This document shows positions 1 to 9,170 of a stretch of DNA of 47,557 nucleotides, piece after piece. The position numbers and the translations under genes were made by a program. The notes beneath the pieces were generated by a model that saw only the letters and a list, made by a program, of their open reading frames with translations, did not search any database and was not told where the DNA came from. Source of the stretch: Lachnospiraceae bacterium (GTDB lineage: Bacteria > Bacillota > Clostridia > Lachnospirales > Lachnospiraceae); the NCBI GenBank assembly GCA_015057455.1, contig SVEH01000025.1:1-47557 (forward strand). The letters are read 5' to 3'. Position 1 is the stretch's first letter. The number at the start of each line of letters is the position of its first letter.

Positions 1-1295
1 ACACATTAGCAATGGATTTAGGTGGAGGACATGAGAAAGTATCAGGAAAAATAAATCTAGCGCAAGGTAAGTCAGAAGTATCAATGGTAAAAAACAATTC
101 AGTAGCATTTGCATCAAGAGATAGAGCTTTATGTTCAGGAATTACAAGAAGTATTTCAAGCATAACTGATTTAAAGACACTTACAGGAAGTAAGACACAA
201 TTAAAGAAGAACCTCGGAGAAGAAATCCAAACTAAGTTAAAAGATACTACAAAGGTACACTACTTAACAGTATTCTATTTAGAGAGAGGCGAGAGAGAAT
301 CTAATATGAAGATGAAATTTAACTTGCCAGAACCAAACAATGTAACAGTAGTAAACCAAGTAGCACAAAACAAAGTAAACAAAACTTTTAAAGAAGAAGC
401 TAAGAAAGTGGCAGAAAAAGATGAATTTATAGTAGGAATTACAGATAAGAATTTAAATGAATATGATGAACAAGTATTGTTAAATAAGCAATATGTATCA
501 TATACAGATGAATTCAAGTACAATGATACTATGCAAATTAAGTTAAATGGTTTAAAAGATGTAACAAGAAAGATAGATGCATTATATAATACATCATATG
601 AATTAACAGACGCAAAAGAGACAATCGCTAAGAGAAATGGGACAATTGTATATGATGATAGAGCGCAAACAAAAGATTGTATAGTATTAAGAAATAAGAA
701 TAATACTAAAACTCCATTTTTAATGAATGAATTTAAGAATGAAGTAGCAACAGGAGAACTAGTTATAGTTAACTCAGTAGCAACTGTAGCAGATAAAGAT
801 GATAAATTCGAATATGTAGTTGTATATAACAATGTATTTGGTGGAGACAGTAAGGCAAAATATTATGAAGGCACATATACAGTAGTAGATGAAGATGGAA
901 AGAAGACAAAGCAGACAGCAAAAGATGGAAAAATCGTTCTTAAAGCAAATGAAAAAGCAATAATAGAAGGAATACCAGCAGCAACAAAGGTAGCAGTACA
1001 ACAACAAGAGATGAAAGAGTTATATAATGTAGAAACAATTGATACAACAAATAACTTTGAATCAGATGATGAGAAAGGACTAGCAGTTGGAAGTATTGTA
1101 AAAGAAGCAGATGAAGCTACTAATGAGGTAATATTTGCAATAGATACAGAAGCAGATCCAGATGCATTGGATGATTCACCAGCGACAGCTGATAGAACAC
1201 AAATATATTTATTAATAAATATAATTGCAATAGCAGGTGTAATAGCTGTATTAGCAAGCTATGTTTATAATAAAAAGAAAACTTCAAATAAATAA
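1..1295 (+). CDS. Cell-wall-anchored surface protein, 5' end outside window (partial)
   Basis: The reading frame is open to the left edge (first full codon at position 3), so the N-terminus and any signal peptide are missing; the ATG at 12 is probably internal. The visible part of about 430 residues is rich in K, N and T. Towards the end it has a stretch in the style of pilin/DUF7601-type Ig-like domains (YYEGTYTVVDEDG, then an alternating strand and EGIPAATKVAV). The C-terminus has a sorting-signal layout: SPATAD, a hydrophobic stretch of about 20 residues, then NKKKTSNK. SPATAD is a variant of the SPxTGD-type sortase signals, with Ala in place of Gly. I infer a sortase substrate attached to peptidoglycan. 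No other sortase or pilin gene is in view. The function beyond surface location is unknown. Confidence 0.75.
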   Translation, partial: TLAMDLGGGHEKVSGKINLAQGKSEVSMVKNNSVAFASRDRALCSGITRSISSITDLKTLTGSKTQLKKNLGEEIQTKLKDTTKVHYLTVFYLERGERESNMKMKFNLPEPNNVTVVNQVAQNKVNKTFKEEAKKVAEKDEFIVGITDKNLNEYDEQVLLNKQYVSYTDEFKYNDTMQIKLNGLKDVTRKIDALYNTSYELTDAKETIAKRNGTIVYDDRAQTKDCIVLRNKNNTKTPFLMNEFKNEVATGELVIVNSVATVADKDDKFEYVVVYNNVFGGDSKAKYYEGTYTVVDEDGKKTKQTAKDGKIVLKANEKAIIEGIPAATKVAVQQQEMKELYNVETIDTTNNFESDDEKGLAVGSIVKEADEATNEVIFAIDTEADPDALDDSPATADRTQIYLLINIIAIAGVIAVLASYVYNKKKTSNK

Positions 1296-1302
1296 TTTGT
1301 AG
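1294..1302 (+). repeat. AATTTGTAG motif directly after a stop codon
   Basis: The 9-mer AATTTGTAG begins right at the end of the surface-protein gene. The same 9-mer occurs just behind other gene ends in this window (22187, 38703, 47432, and one-mismatch form at 31455), where it precedes a GC-rich hairpin. Here no strong hairpin follows immediately. Confidence 0.4.
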
Positions 1303-1366
1303 TATGGATTTTGGGTGAAATTAATAAATAAAGATTAAAAATAGGGATGAGTTAGTATAAAAGAAA

Positions 1367-1416
1367 AAAGACCTTATGCATATAAATATCATTGATATTG
1401 TATGGGTAAGGTCTTT
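1367..1416. terminator. Probable terminator hairpin
   Basis: AAAGACCTTA (1367-1376) pairs with TAAGGTCTTT (1407-1416) around a 30-nt loop, followed by a T-rich stretch. It lies behind the surface-protein gene. The loop is long for an intrinsic terminator, so the call is moderate. Confidence 0.5.
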
Positions 1417-1417
1417 G

Positions 1418-1489
1418 TTCTTTCATAGGAAAGTACAATGTTTGATTGCAAATTCCTATGAAAGAAAAACGTTCCGTTAAGGATGCACA
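1418..1489. repeat. Second hairpin and intergenic repeat, copy A
   Basis: A perfect 14-bp stem TTCTTTCATAGGAA (1418-1431) / TTCCTATGAAAGAA (1453-1466) closes a 21-nt loop. The loop start (AAGTACAA..TTGATTG) and the downstream GGATGCACA (1481-1489) resemble the elements at 15720-15794 and 28241-28265. Like them, this copy lies directly behind a terminator. The rest of the gap up to 1644 is AT-rich with no recognisable gene. Confidence 0.45.
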
Positions 1490-1644
1490 CAAATTCGAAA
1501 AGTATTATAGTACATAGGTCTGAATTTACAAATAATTGGTTGTGTGAAATGTAATAAAATGTTAAAATATATATATGTATAATATTATAAAGATTTTAAT
1601 ATGAATTAAGACGGAGTATTATAATTTAATAGGAGGATATGCTT

Positions 1645-1908
1645 ATGGATAAGAAGGGAATCTTGGCAGCATGTATAACAGGAGGAGTTATTCTATTATT
1701 ATATGTATTGGCGTTGACAATGGGGGTTGGCTACAATCAAATATATATAATAACAATTATACAGATAGAATATATAATGTTTTTGCTTGCATATGCAACT
1801 GTAGTTACAGTTAAAAAGATACTAGAAGAAACAAGAATGGAAAAAGTTCCTGTTAAAGTAAAAGATGAATACAACGATAGCGAAGAGAATCATTATGATA
1901 ATTATTAA
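1645..1908 (+). CDS. Small two-TM membrane protein, unknown function
   Basis: An 87-residue protein starting MDKKGILAACITGG. I chose the ATG at 1645 over the one at 1639 because AGGAGG (1631-1636) is 8 nt from 1645 but only 2 nt from 1639. Two hydrophobic segments (about residues 7-28 and 34-56) are followed by a charged acidic tail (KVKDEYNDSEENHYDNY). I do not recognise a family. It stands alone between the repeat region and a terminator at 1918. The role cannot be inferred beyond membrane location. Confidence 0.6.
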   Translation: MDKKGILAACITGGVILLLYVLALTMGVGYNQIYIITIIQIEYIMFLLAYATVVTVKKILEETRMEKVPVKVKDEYNDSEENHYDNY

Positions 1909-1917
1909 ATAAAATAG

Positions 1918-1944
1918 AAAAAGGAGCTTTAAAAGCTCCTTTTT
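1918..1944. terminator. Bidirectional terminator
   Basis: AAAAAGGAGCTTT / AAAGCTCCTTTTT form a nearly loopless palindrome with a T tract on one side and an A tract on the other. It sits between the plus-strand small membrane gene and the minus-strand DUF1292 gene, and can serve both. Confidence 0.85.
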
Positions 1945-1952
1945 TTAGTGTT

Positions 1953-2261
1953 CTATTTATTATTATCTGTATGTAAAGCTACAAGTGCATCGAAAGCATC
2001 TGCAGCTTCATTGTATTCGTCATCAGTTTCAATGGTATCTAGTTTTATACTATCTTTTTTTCCAATAGTAGTATATCTATATAAAAATACCTCTTCAGGA
2101 TCAAATCCCGGTTCTTCATTAAGCGGTATAAGAGCAATGTATGTTCTATGCTTTACTGGAAAAATAGCAACTACAGAACATTCAACAGTCTCACCACTTT
2201 CAAATGTAAGTGTTAGAGTGAAATCATCCTCTATAGATGATTGAGAATCTATATTGTTCAT
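1953..2261 (-). CDS. DUF1292 family protein
   Basis: A 102-residue acidic cytoplasmic protein. The ATG at 2261 is preferred because AGGAGG lies 6 nt upstream; the in-frame ATG at 2279 lies ahead of that site. The core (FTLTLTFESGETVECSVVAI, then YIALIPL and EEVFLYRY) matches the small DUF1292 beta-fold family common in Firmicutes (YrzB-like); its biochemical role is not known. It follows the lipid kinase gene on the same strand with a 45-nt gap, so the two are probably co-transcribed. The shared transcript ends at the hairpin at 1918-1944. Confidence 0.8.
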   Translation of the reverse strand: MNNIDSQSSIEDDFTLTLTFESGETVECSVVAIFPVKHRTYIALIPLNEEPGFDPEEVFLYRYTTIGKKDSIKLDTIETDDEYNEAADAFDALVALHTDNNK

Positions 2262-2306
2262 AAAATACCTCCTATGCAATTATTGCATGTGCTATCTTTG
2301 CATTTG

Positions 2307-3230
2307 TTACTTTGGCATTCGTATTGCATACTTGTATATGGAATTAGTAAGATGATTTGTTGTACCTGCAAGTTTACCATCTATATGAACAGGTAATTTA
2401 TCATCTGTAATAATTTCTATAGTATTGCAATCAAATGTTACTACGCCTTTAAAACCAGGTCGTCTACCTAAAAATAATGTAATTAGGCAACAAAGAAGTT
2501 TAAGTTTAGACATACCATGTATCATAAATACAGAAAGCTTTCTATCGTTATATTTAGCATTAGGAGCCATTAATAATCCGCCACCTTCGCTTTTATGAAT
2601 AAGGCTTGTAATAAAGGCAACTTTTTCGTAATGATGTTTTTTACCGTCAACGAGTACATCTGCATTAACTAATTTAAGTGATATAAGTTTGCTTAGTGTT
2701 ATTAGTACATATATAATTCTACTTAAACCTATTTTGTTAAAGATATATTTTATTTTTGAATTTAGCCCTCTAATACAAATAGATGCATCAAGTCCAATTC
2801 CTGTACTTGTACAAAAACGCAATGGATGATCTTTTGTATTATGAAAAGACATCTCACCATGATCAACATATATAAATTTCTTGGCTTCAAGTATATGTTC
2901 AAGTGCAACTAATGGTTTGGTTGATATGTGGAGTCCTTTTGCTAAATCATTACCAGACCCTGTAGGAATATATCCTAGTATAACTTTTGAATAATCATTA
3001 ATACCATTAATGATTTCATTAACGGTACCATCTCCACCTATGGCAATAATGTAGTTAATTTTATCATCAATTGAACATATATGTTGGGCAAATTTTGTCG
3101 CATGTCCTTTGTGCGTAGTCACGTAATATGTATATTTAATTTTCTTTAAATCTAATTCATTCTTAACAATGTTCCATACTGATAATCCACGTCCACTTTT
3201 AGATTTAGGATTAATTATAAAATAAAGCAT
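2307..3230 (-). CDS. Diacylglycerol/lipid kinase family protein (YegS/DgkB-like)
   Basis: A 307-residue protein. The start at ATG 3230 is chosen because GGGAGG lies 8 nt upstream; a TTG at 3236 is also in frame. The N-terminus FIINPKSKSGRG and the nucleotide-binding motif GGDGT (about residues 65-69, followed by VNEIINGI), then GYIPTGSGNDLAKGL, are hallmarks of the DAG kinase catalytic family. The C-terminal half carries the usual beta-sandwich (DVLVDGKK, HIDGKLAG). It probably phosphorylates a membrane lipid such as diacylglycerol, recycling it to phosphatidic acid. The substrate is not proven, because YegS-like proteins vary. It is first of two genes with the DUF1292 gene downstream. Confidence 0.9.
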   Translation of the reverse strand: MLYFIINPKSKSGRGLSVWNIVKNELDLKKIKYTYYVTTHKGHATKFAQHICSIDDKINYIIAIGGDGTVNEIINGINDYSKVILGYIPTGSGNDLAKGLHISTKPLVALEHILEAKKFIYVDHGEMSFHNTKDHPLRFCTSTGIGLDASICIRGLNSKIKYIFNKIGLSRIIYVLITLSKLISLKLVNADVLVDGKKHHYEKVAFITSLIHKSEGGGLLMAPNAKYNDRKLSVFMIHGMSKLKLLCCLITLFLGRRPGFKGVVTFDCNTIEIITDDKLPVHIDGKLAGTTNHLTNSIYKYAIRMPK

Positions 3231-3596
3231 ATCCAAAACCTCCCATTAACTTTAAGTTTATCATCTTAAAGGGGGATTTGTCTATGAAAAAATAAAAAAA
3301 ATACAAAATGTTCACATTTTCATGGGAAAAAGCTATAAGGTTATTGTGGGATTATAAATAGTATAAATGGGGAATGAATATAATAAGTGATTTGTTTAGA
3401 GTTGAAATTAATGTTGATAATGTAATGGCTTGTATTTATAATAATGTATGAAAATAAGTTTTGGTAATGAATATAATATTAAATTGAATAAAATTTGAAA
3501 TTAAATATTATATTCAACATTTTAATAATAGATTACATATAGGGTAACTAGAAATTTTATTCGAAGATATTAAATATAGAAAAGAGGAATATTTGT
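3231..3596. other. AT-rich intergenic region with a 12-bp inverted repeat
   Basis: This gap lies between divergent genes, so it must hold promoters in both directions. I find no coding frame with a ribosome binding site. The clearest structure is GAATATAATATT (3469-3480) facing AATATTATATTC (3504-3515), which could be a hairpin or an operator ahead of ispF. Confidence 0.4.
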
Positions 3597-4148
3597 ATGA
3601 GAATTGGTAGCGGATATGATGTTCATAAACTAGTAGAGGACAGAAAGTTAATTTTAGGTGGGGTTGAGATAGAATATGAAAAAGGGTTATTAGGTCATTC
3701 TGACGCAGATGTTTTAGTTCATGCAATTATGGATGCTTTACTTGGCGCCGCGGCTCTAGGAGATATTGGTAAGCATTTTCCAGATACGGATGAAAAGTAT
3801 AAAGGGATTTCAAGTATTAAATTGTTAAAGCATGTTAAGGAGCTTATAGCAAAAAATAATTACATTATCGAGAATATTGATGCAACTATTATAGCACAGC
3901 GTCCAAAGATGTTACCTCATATTCCATATATGAGATGCAATATAGCAGAGGCTTTAGATATTAATGTAGATCAAGTTAATGTAAAAGCAACAACAACGGA
4001 AGGGTTAGGATTTGCCGGTGAGGGACTTGGAATTGAATCAAGTGCAGTTTGCTTATTGGCATCAGTAAGAGATTTAGAGGATAGATACAGTTTAAAAGAT
4101 GAAGAACGTAGATGTACAGGGTGTAGTGGATGTCATAGTAATGATTAG
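3597..4148 (+). CDS. ispF: 2-C-methyl-D-erythritol 2,4-cyclodiphosphate synthase
   Basis: IspF converts CDP-methylerythritol 2-phosphate to the cyclodiphosphate in the non-mevalonate isoprenoid pathway. The N-terminus [12 protein letters not shown] has the zinc ligands D8 and H10, and H42 ([10 protein letters not shown]) is the third. GHSDADV and the late [16 protein letters not shown] block are typical. The 183-residue length exceeds the usual 155-160. The extra tail (after [12 protein letters not shown]) is charged and ends in [11 protein letters not shown], with cysteines at 173, 176 and 179. A GAGG site precedes the ATG. The gene is monocistronic, ending at the hairpin at 4195-4238. Confidence 0.95.
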   Translation: MRIGSGYDVHKLVEDRKLILGGVEIEYEKGLLGHSDADVLVHAIMDALLGAAALGDIGKHFPDTDEKYKGISSIKLLKHVKELIAKNNYIIENIDATIIAQRPKMLPHIPYMRCNIAEALDINVDQVNVKATTTEGLGFAGEGLGIESSAVCLLASVRDLEDRYSLKDEERRCTGCSGCHSND

Positions 4149-4194
4149 CAAAATTTAGGGAGCTGTGAAAAACTAATAAAACTCTAAATAGAGT

Positions 4195-4238
4195 AAGCCT
4201 TAAACCAAATGAATTATAGTTCATTTGGTTTAAGGCTT
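4195..4238. terminator. Strong bidirectional terminator hairpin
   Basis: A perfect 19-bp stem: AAGCCTTAAACCAAATGAA (4195-4213), 6-nt loop, and its reverse complement (4220-4238). It separates the convergent ispF and the PAS/GGDEF gene. Confidence 0.8.
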
Positions 4239-4279
4239 GTAATTTAAAGTGTAATTTAAAGTGTTTTTTACAGTGCTTT

Positions 4280-6565
4280 TTAATCTAATCTTAACTTATC
4301 TAGTGCTGTAAAAATTATTTTTGATAATATGGAAAATGTTCTTACTTGGTTGGTTGTCCATGTTCTTGTATCTGTACAAGTCCCAAGGCAAAGATAACCA
4401 ACAAATTTATTGTCATTTATATCTGCGCATTGAAGTACTGATTTAACACCATTATCAGATAATTTACTATGCACTTTTTGGGAAATATCTTTTAATTTAT
4501 TAACATCACTACAATATAATACTTTATCGTTGTTAAATAGTGATAAATGTTGCTCGTAATAATGTTTGGAAATTGTATCATAGTTTATATTATGTGAATC
4601 AGGTAAACAAATACTCTTTATATGATAAGTTTCACCATTTTTTGGTTCTATACATACAAGTTGTGTATACTCAGAATTAAAGTGTTCGTTTATTTTATCT
4701 AGAAGTATACTAATCGAACCTTTCAAATCCTTTGAATCAAATAATAAATCAATAGCAGTAGTAATAAGTGCAGTATCCATTGAAGCTTGTAATAGGGAGA
4801 AACTTTCGCTTACATTGTATTCATTAAGTGAACAATAATCAGCAGAGTTATACCCTAATGATGAGTCAAAGAATACATAATTTTTATCATGATTTGTTTT
4901 TGCTGTGTAAAGAGCAACATCAGCTTTTCTGAACATTATTTCATAGTTTTCATCAAGTTCTTTGTTGTAATTAATACCAAAATTACATATAACGTGAGGT
5001 GAATTTTTTTGTTTATTAAACACCTTAGTAAATTCAAAACTAATGCTATCCATTAAAGTTGAAATAAAATCAGGAGAATCAATATCTTCTATAACAATAC
5101 CAAAAACATCAGTTCCAATACGACCAATTAAGTTGGAAGGGCATACATTTTCAAATATATTAGCAATTTCTTGTATAACGGAATCTCCATATAAGTGTCC
5201 ATATGAGTCATTTATTTTTTTGAATTCATTAATATCAGCTAAAATAAAGGCATATGGGGCCTTTAGTGATTTTGTATTAAGTTTATTTTGAATCTTTCTT
5301 TCAAGAGATGCTTTGTTATATAGTTTAGTAAGAGAGTCTCTTGATGCAGAAGTTTTAAGTGCATTTAAGGCATCATGTGTATCATCTGTATTATATGTTT
5401 TACCGACGATACTAACAGGATTACCGTTTTTATCGTATATTGTTTGTCCAACGGAGCGGAACCATGAGTAGAAATTTTCTGAATTAGGTTTAACTCTAAT
5501 ATCCATTTCAACAAATTGTTTTCCGTTATCTATGTCATCGCAGAATTTATAAAAAGACTTAATATCATCTGGGTGAATAAGACTTAGCTCTACTAGGTTA
5601 CTTCTGAAGTTTTTCTTCATGTCATCTTTTTGTTCTTGGTTACTAAGAGAACGAATATGAGTATGACCTTTAGTAAAGGCTTTTGTTTTATATTCATATT
5701 CCCATACAATCTCGCCTGAAACTTGAGCAAGCAGATTACGTTTCTTTTGTTCTACTTCAAGATTTTTTTCATATGTTTTATTATCTGTTATATCTGTTAT
5801 AGTACATAGATATATTGGGTTATCGTCATTTGAATCGATACGTGATGCATTTATATAAAACCAACATTTTTCTTCTGTTTTAGTAAGTATTCTAATAGTA
5901 AGATTATGATCGTGAGAGTTACCAGTACCAAAATCATGTAGTTTGTCTAAATCTTTACGGTATACGATGTCAGAAAAAATATTATTGAATTTATGGAGAA
6001 ATTCCTCTTTTGTATACCCTATCATTTTATAGAATCCATCATTAGCACTTACAACTCTAAAATCCATAGCACTAAGCTTAATAATTCCACCAACCATATT
6101 GTTGTAAAGCGTATCTAGTTCCAGATTTTTTTCAGCTACGGTGTTATATAAATCCTTTAGTTCAGTTATATCAACTAAAGAAGCATATATTTTCTGAAAA
6201 TCTGTGGTGGACTTTCTTCCTTGAAGCATAACCCACGCAACTGAACCGTCTTTCTTTAAAATTCTAAATTCATATTTGATACTGTTACCGCCCATAGATA
6301 ATTGGCGTGATATGGCTGCTCTAAGTCTTTGAACATCATCCTCATATATACGAGGGGAGATGCTATTATTAAATAGTTTTTGATATTCATCTTGAGAATA
6401 TCCAACTAAATCATAGAAGTATTCATTAGCATATTCAAATGTTAATGAAGAACTTGAATTAATTATTAAAGCACCACATTTTAGATAGTTAATTATTTCT
6501 TTAAAATTTGGAACGTTTATATCTGGCATACTTTGAGTTGTATTTAAATCAACTGAATTATTCAT
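4280..6565 (-). CDS. PAS-PAS-PAS-degenerate GGDEF-GAF signalling protein
   Basis: A 761-residue soluble protein with no membrane segment. Three PAS/PAC modules can be read at about residues 20-140, 150-265 and 280-400 (for example FEYANEYFYDLVGYSQDEY and FRILKKDGSVAWVMLQGRKS). A GGDEF-like domain (about 408-570) starts RDSLTKLYNKASLE and keeps FILADINEFKKINDSYGH. The signature loop reads GRIGTDVFGIV, so GGDEF is replaced by GTDVF near residue 484. A GAF-like domain fills the C-terminus (590-760). The missing catalytic residues suggest it does not make c-di-GMP. It could act as a sensory scaffold or nucleotide-binding receptor. The start has GGAAGG about 9 nt upstream. Confidence 0.85.
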   Translation of the reverse strand: MNNSVDLNTTQSMPDINVPNFKEIINYLKCGALIINSSSSLTFEYANEYFYDLVGYSQDEYQKLFNNSISPRIYEDDVQRLRAAISRQLSMGGNSIKYEFRILKKDGSVAWVMLQGRKSTTDFQKIYASLVDITELKDLYNTVAEKNLELDTLYNNMVGGIIKLSAMDFRVVSANDGFYKMIGYTKEEFLHKFNNIFSDIVYRKDLDKLHDFGTGNSHDHNLTIRILTKTEEKCWFYINASRIDSNDDNPIYLCTITDITDNKTYEKNLEVEQKKRNLLAQVSGEIVWEYEYKTKAFTKGHTHIRSLSNQEQKDDMKKNFRSNLVELSLIHPDDIKSFYKFCDDIDNGKQFVEMDIRVKPNSENFYSWFRSVGQTIYDKNGNPVSIVGKTYNTDDTHDALNALKTSASRDSLTKLYNKASLERKIQNKLNTKSLKAPYAFILADINEFKKINDSYGHLYGDSVIQEIANIFENVCPSNLIGRIGTDVFGIVIEDIDSPDFISTLMDSISFEFTKVFNKQKNSPHVICNFGINYNKELDENYEIMFRKADVALYTAKTNHDKNYVFFDSSLGYNSADYCSLNEYNVSESFSLLQASMDTALITTAIDLLFDSKDLKGSISILLDKINEHFNSEYTQLVCIEPKNGETYHIKSICLPDSHNINYDTISKHYYEQHLSLFNNDKVLYCSDVNKLKDISQKVHSKLSDNGVKSVLQCADINDNKFVGYLCLGTCTDTRTWTTNQVRTFSILSKIIFTALDKLRLD

Positions 6566-6826
6566 AAAACCACACCTTCCGAGATTTATTAAAAATAATA
6601 CTTTAAAATTCTTTAATTATAGGTTAAAATATACAGATGTGAAAATGTATATTTTTAATAAGTTATATATCTAAGTTATATATAGTGTAAAATTAGTAAG
6701 TATAATGTAAATTATGCAACTAGATTTAACACAAATATATAATAAGTATATAAAAATACATATACAACATAATTATAACATAGAATATGGATAATTTTCA
6801 ATAAAAATGGAAGATGGTGGAATAAT

Positions 6827-7486
6827 ATGGGATTAATAGGGTATATAAAAGAGGAAATTAATATAATAAAAGAAAGAGACCCGGCCATTAAGACGCCTTT
6901 AGAAGTCTTTTTATATCCGAGTTTTAAGGCGATTTTAAGATATAGGCTTGCTCATAAGCTGTATTGTAAGAAACGTTATTTTCTTGCTAGATGGATATCT
7001 CAAAGATGTGCAAGAAAGACAGGGATAGAGATTCATCCAGGAGCAACAATAGGAAAAGGCCTATTTATTGATCATGGTCATGGAGTTGTTATAGGAGAAA
7101 CTGCAATAATAGGAGATAATGTTACTTTATATCAAGGTGTAACCCTTGGTGGTACTGGTAAGGAGCATGGTAAGCGTCATCCTACATTAGAAGATAATGT
7201 AATGGTTAGTGCTGGAGCTAAGGTACTAGGTTCATTTACAGTAGGAGCTAATTCAAAAATAGGAGCAGGTTCTGTTGTACTAGCAGAAGTACCACCTAAT
7301 TCAACAGTAGTAGGTGTTCCAGGCAGGGTTGTTAAAAGAGATAATGTTAAACTTCCAGTTGAGGATATGGATCAAGTACATTTACCAGACCCTGTAGGAG
7401 TTGACTTAGAGCAATTACATCATGAATATGAATTATTATTTGAAGAATTACAACATCATATAGAAGACGATAATAAAAAGAAATAA
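6827..7486 (+). CDS. cysE: Serine O-acetyltransferase
   Basis: This enzyme transfers acetyl from acetyl-CoA to L-serine, the first step of cysteine synthesis. The 219-residue size fits the short Gram-positive form (EpsC/CysE, about 217 residues). The N-terminal helical part is followed by left-handed beta-helix hexapeptides starting at IHPGATIGKGLFIDHGHGVVIGE and running to AGAKVLGSFTVGANSKIGAGSVV. GTGKEHGKRHP is the usual catalytic-site loop. The C-terminal tail after VVKRDNVK is acidic and His-rich (HHEYELLFEELQHHIEDD). It lies ahead of cysteinyl-tRNA synthetase, linking cysteine supply to its use, although a 256-nt gap separates them. Confidence 0.95.
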   Translation: MGLIGYIKEEINIIKERDPAIKTPLEVFLYPSFKAILRYRLAHKLYCKKRYFLARWISQRCARKTGIEIHPGATIGKGLFIDHGHGVVIGETAIIGDNVTLYQGVTLGGTGKEHGKRHPTLEDNVMVSAGAKVLGSFTVGANSKIGAGSVVLAEVPPNSTVVGVPGRVVKRDNVKLPVEDMDQVHLPDPVGVDLEQLHHEYELLFEELQHHIEDDNKKK

Positions 7487-7616
7487 TAACTAGAAACAAT
7501 CAACAATAATGTGATGATAGATTGATGAAGTATATTAAGCTAATAATTATAGAATGGTTTACAATAAAATAATAGGATTGATAGTTAATAATAGAGAGAA
7601 AGGAGAGTAAGATATA

Positions 7617-7722
7617 GTTCTGATAATTATTCAAATAGATCAATGATTAAAGTGTAATGTAATTTAATATCAATGATGATATAAGAATCTTTAGTAGAGT
7701 AATACTTAATAAGTATCAGAAC
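7617..7722 (+). promoter_or_regulatory. Possible cysS leader with 9-bp inverted repeat
   Basis: In the 256-nt gap before cysS, GTTCTGATA (7617-7625) and TATCAGAAC (7714-7722) form a long-range inverted repeat. The right arm ends 20 nt before the cysS ATG, which has only a weak GTGAG ribosome binding site. I see no T-box consensus (no AGGGTGGNACCGCG-like stretch). The arms could sequester or expose the start region. Confidence 0.3.
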
Positions 7723-7742
7723 CATATTTTACAGTTAGTGAG

Positions 7743-9149
7743 ATGAAGATATATAATACATTGACAAGACAAAAAGATGAATTTAAGCCTTTAGAAGAAG
7801 GAAAGGTTAGCATGTATGTGTGTGGACCAACGGTTTATGATTATATACATATAGGAAATGCAAGACCAATGATAGTTTTCGATACAGTAAGAAGATATTT
7901 TGAATATAAGGGATATGATGTTAACTTTGTATCTAATTTTACAGATGTTGATGATAAAATTATTAAAAAAGCAATTGAAGGTGGAATAGATGCATCTGTG
8001 GTGTCAGAAAAGTTTATAGAAGAGGCTAAGAAAGATATGACAGCTCTTAATGTAAGAGAAGCTACTAAGCATCCAAAAGCAACTGAAGAAATTGACGGAA
8101 TGATTGAGATGATTAGTACCCTTATAGAAAAAGGTCATGCATACGAGAAGAACGGCACAGTATATTTTAAAACTAGAAGTTTTGAAGGATATGGTAAATT
8201 ATCAAAGAAGAACATTGATGATTTAGAGGCTGGACATAGAGATATTAAAGTTGCAGGTGCAGACGAGAAGGAAGATCCACTTGATTTTGTATTATGGAAA
8301 CCTAAAAAAGAAGGTGAAATTTCCTGGTCATCACCATGGGGTGAAGGAAGACCAGGATGGCATATTGAGTGTTCAGTTATGAGCAAGAAATATCTTGGGG
8401 ATCAAATAGATATACATGCGGGTGGAGAAGACTTGATTTTTCCACATCATGAGAATGAAATTGCACAAAGCGAAGCTGCCAATGGAGTAGAATTTGCTAG
8501 ATATTGGATGCATAATGGATTCCTTAATATAGATAATCAAAAGATGTCTAAGTCCAAAGGGAATTTCTTTACAGTTAGAGAAATTGGAGAGAAGTATCCA
8601 TTACAAGTAATAAGATTTTTTATGCTTAGTTCACATTATAGAGGACCAATTAATTTTAGTGAAGAATTAGTTATGGCAGCAAAGACAGGTTTAGATAGAA
8701 TTCTTACAGCTGTTTCTAATTTAGAATATTTATATGATAATGCCAAGTTAGAGAATATAACAGATGAAGAAAAAGCTACATTAGAAGAATTTGTAGAGTT
8801 TAGTAATCGTTTTGATACTGCTATGGAGGATGATTTTAATACAGCAGATGCTATAAGTATCGTATTCGAGATGGTTAGAGTAGCTAACGCTAAAGTAACT
8901 TCAGATAATTCAAAAGAATTTATTGAAAGTGTAAAAGGTACAATAGATGTATTATGTGACGTACTTGGTATAGAAACAAAGGTTGAGAAGGAAATTTTAG
9001 CTGAGGATATAGAAAGACTTATTGAAGAAAGACAGGCAGCTCGTAAAGAAAAGAATTTTGCTAGAGCTGATGAGATTCGTAATGAATTATTAGAAAAAGG
9101 AATTATATTAGAAGATACAAGAGAGGGAGTTAAGTGGAAAAGAGCTTAA
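7743..9149 (+). CDS. cysS: Cysteine--tRNA ligase
   Basis: A 468-residue class I aminoacyl-tRNA synthetase charging tRNA-Cys. [19 protein letters not shown] holds the zinc cysteine and the HIGH-type motif [14 protein letters not shown] and [19 protein letters not shown] give the remaining zinc/active-site residues. KMSKSKGN near residue 267 is the KMSKS loop. The C-terminal anticodon-binding part ends [20 protein letters not shown], the standard CysS ending. It heads a cysS-mrnC-rlmB operon (21-nt gap to mrnC), the usual Firmicutes order. The ATG lacks a good Shine-Dalgarno sequence, which is unusual for this window. Confidence 0.97.
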   Translation: MKIYNTLTRQKDEFKPLEEGKVSMYVCGPTVYDYIHIGNARPMIVFDTVRRYFEYKGYDVNFVSNFTDVDDKIIKKAIEGGIDASVVSEKFIEEAKKDMTALNVREATKHPKATEEIDGMIEMISTLIEKGHAYEKNGTVYFKTRSFEGYGKLSKKNIDDLEAGHRDIKVAGADEKEDPLDFVLWKPKKEGEISWSSPWGEGRPGWHIECSVMSKKYLGDQIDIHAGGEDLIFPHHENEIAQSEAANGVEFARYWMHNGFLNIDNQKMSKSKGNFFTVREIGEKYPLQVIRFFMLSSHYRGPINFSEELVMAAKTGLDRILTAVSNLEYLYDNAKLENITDEEKATLEEFVEFSNRFDTAMEDDFNTADAISIVFEMVRVANAKVTSDNSKEFIESVKGTIDVLCDVLGIETKVEKEILAEDIERLIEERQAARKEKNFARADEIRNELLEKGIILEDTREGVKWKRA

Positions 9150-9170
9150 TTTTGAAAGGTGAGTAGGGTT

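Noticed and set aside
275..1007. Minus-strand open frames opposite the anchored surface protein
   Set aside because: They are the antisense of a well-formed coding frame, have no ribosome binding site, and are rich in Leu/Ser/Phe/Cys as expected for shadows of A-rich codons.
7487..7742. T-box riboswitch before cysS
   Set aside because: The T-box consensus (AGGGTGGNACCGCG and its terminator/antiterminator) is not present in the 256-nt leader.
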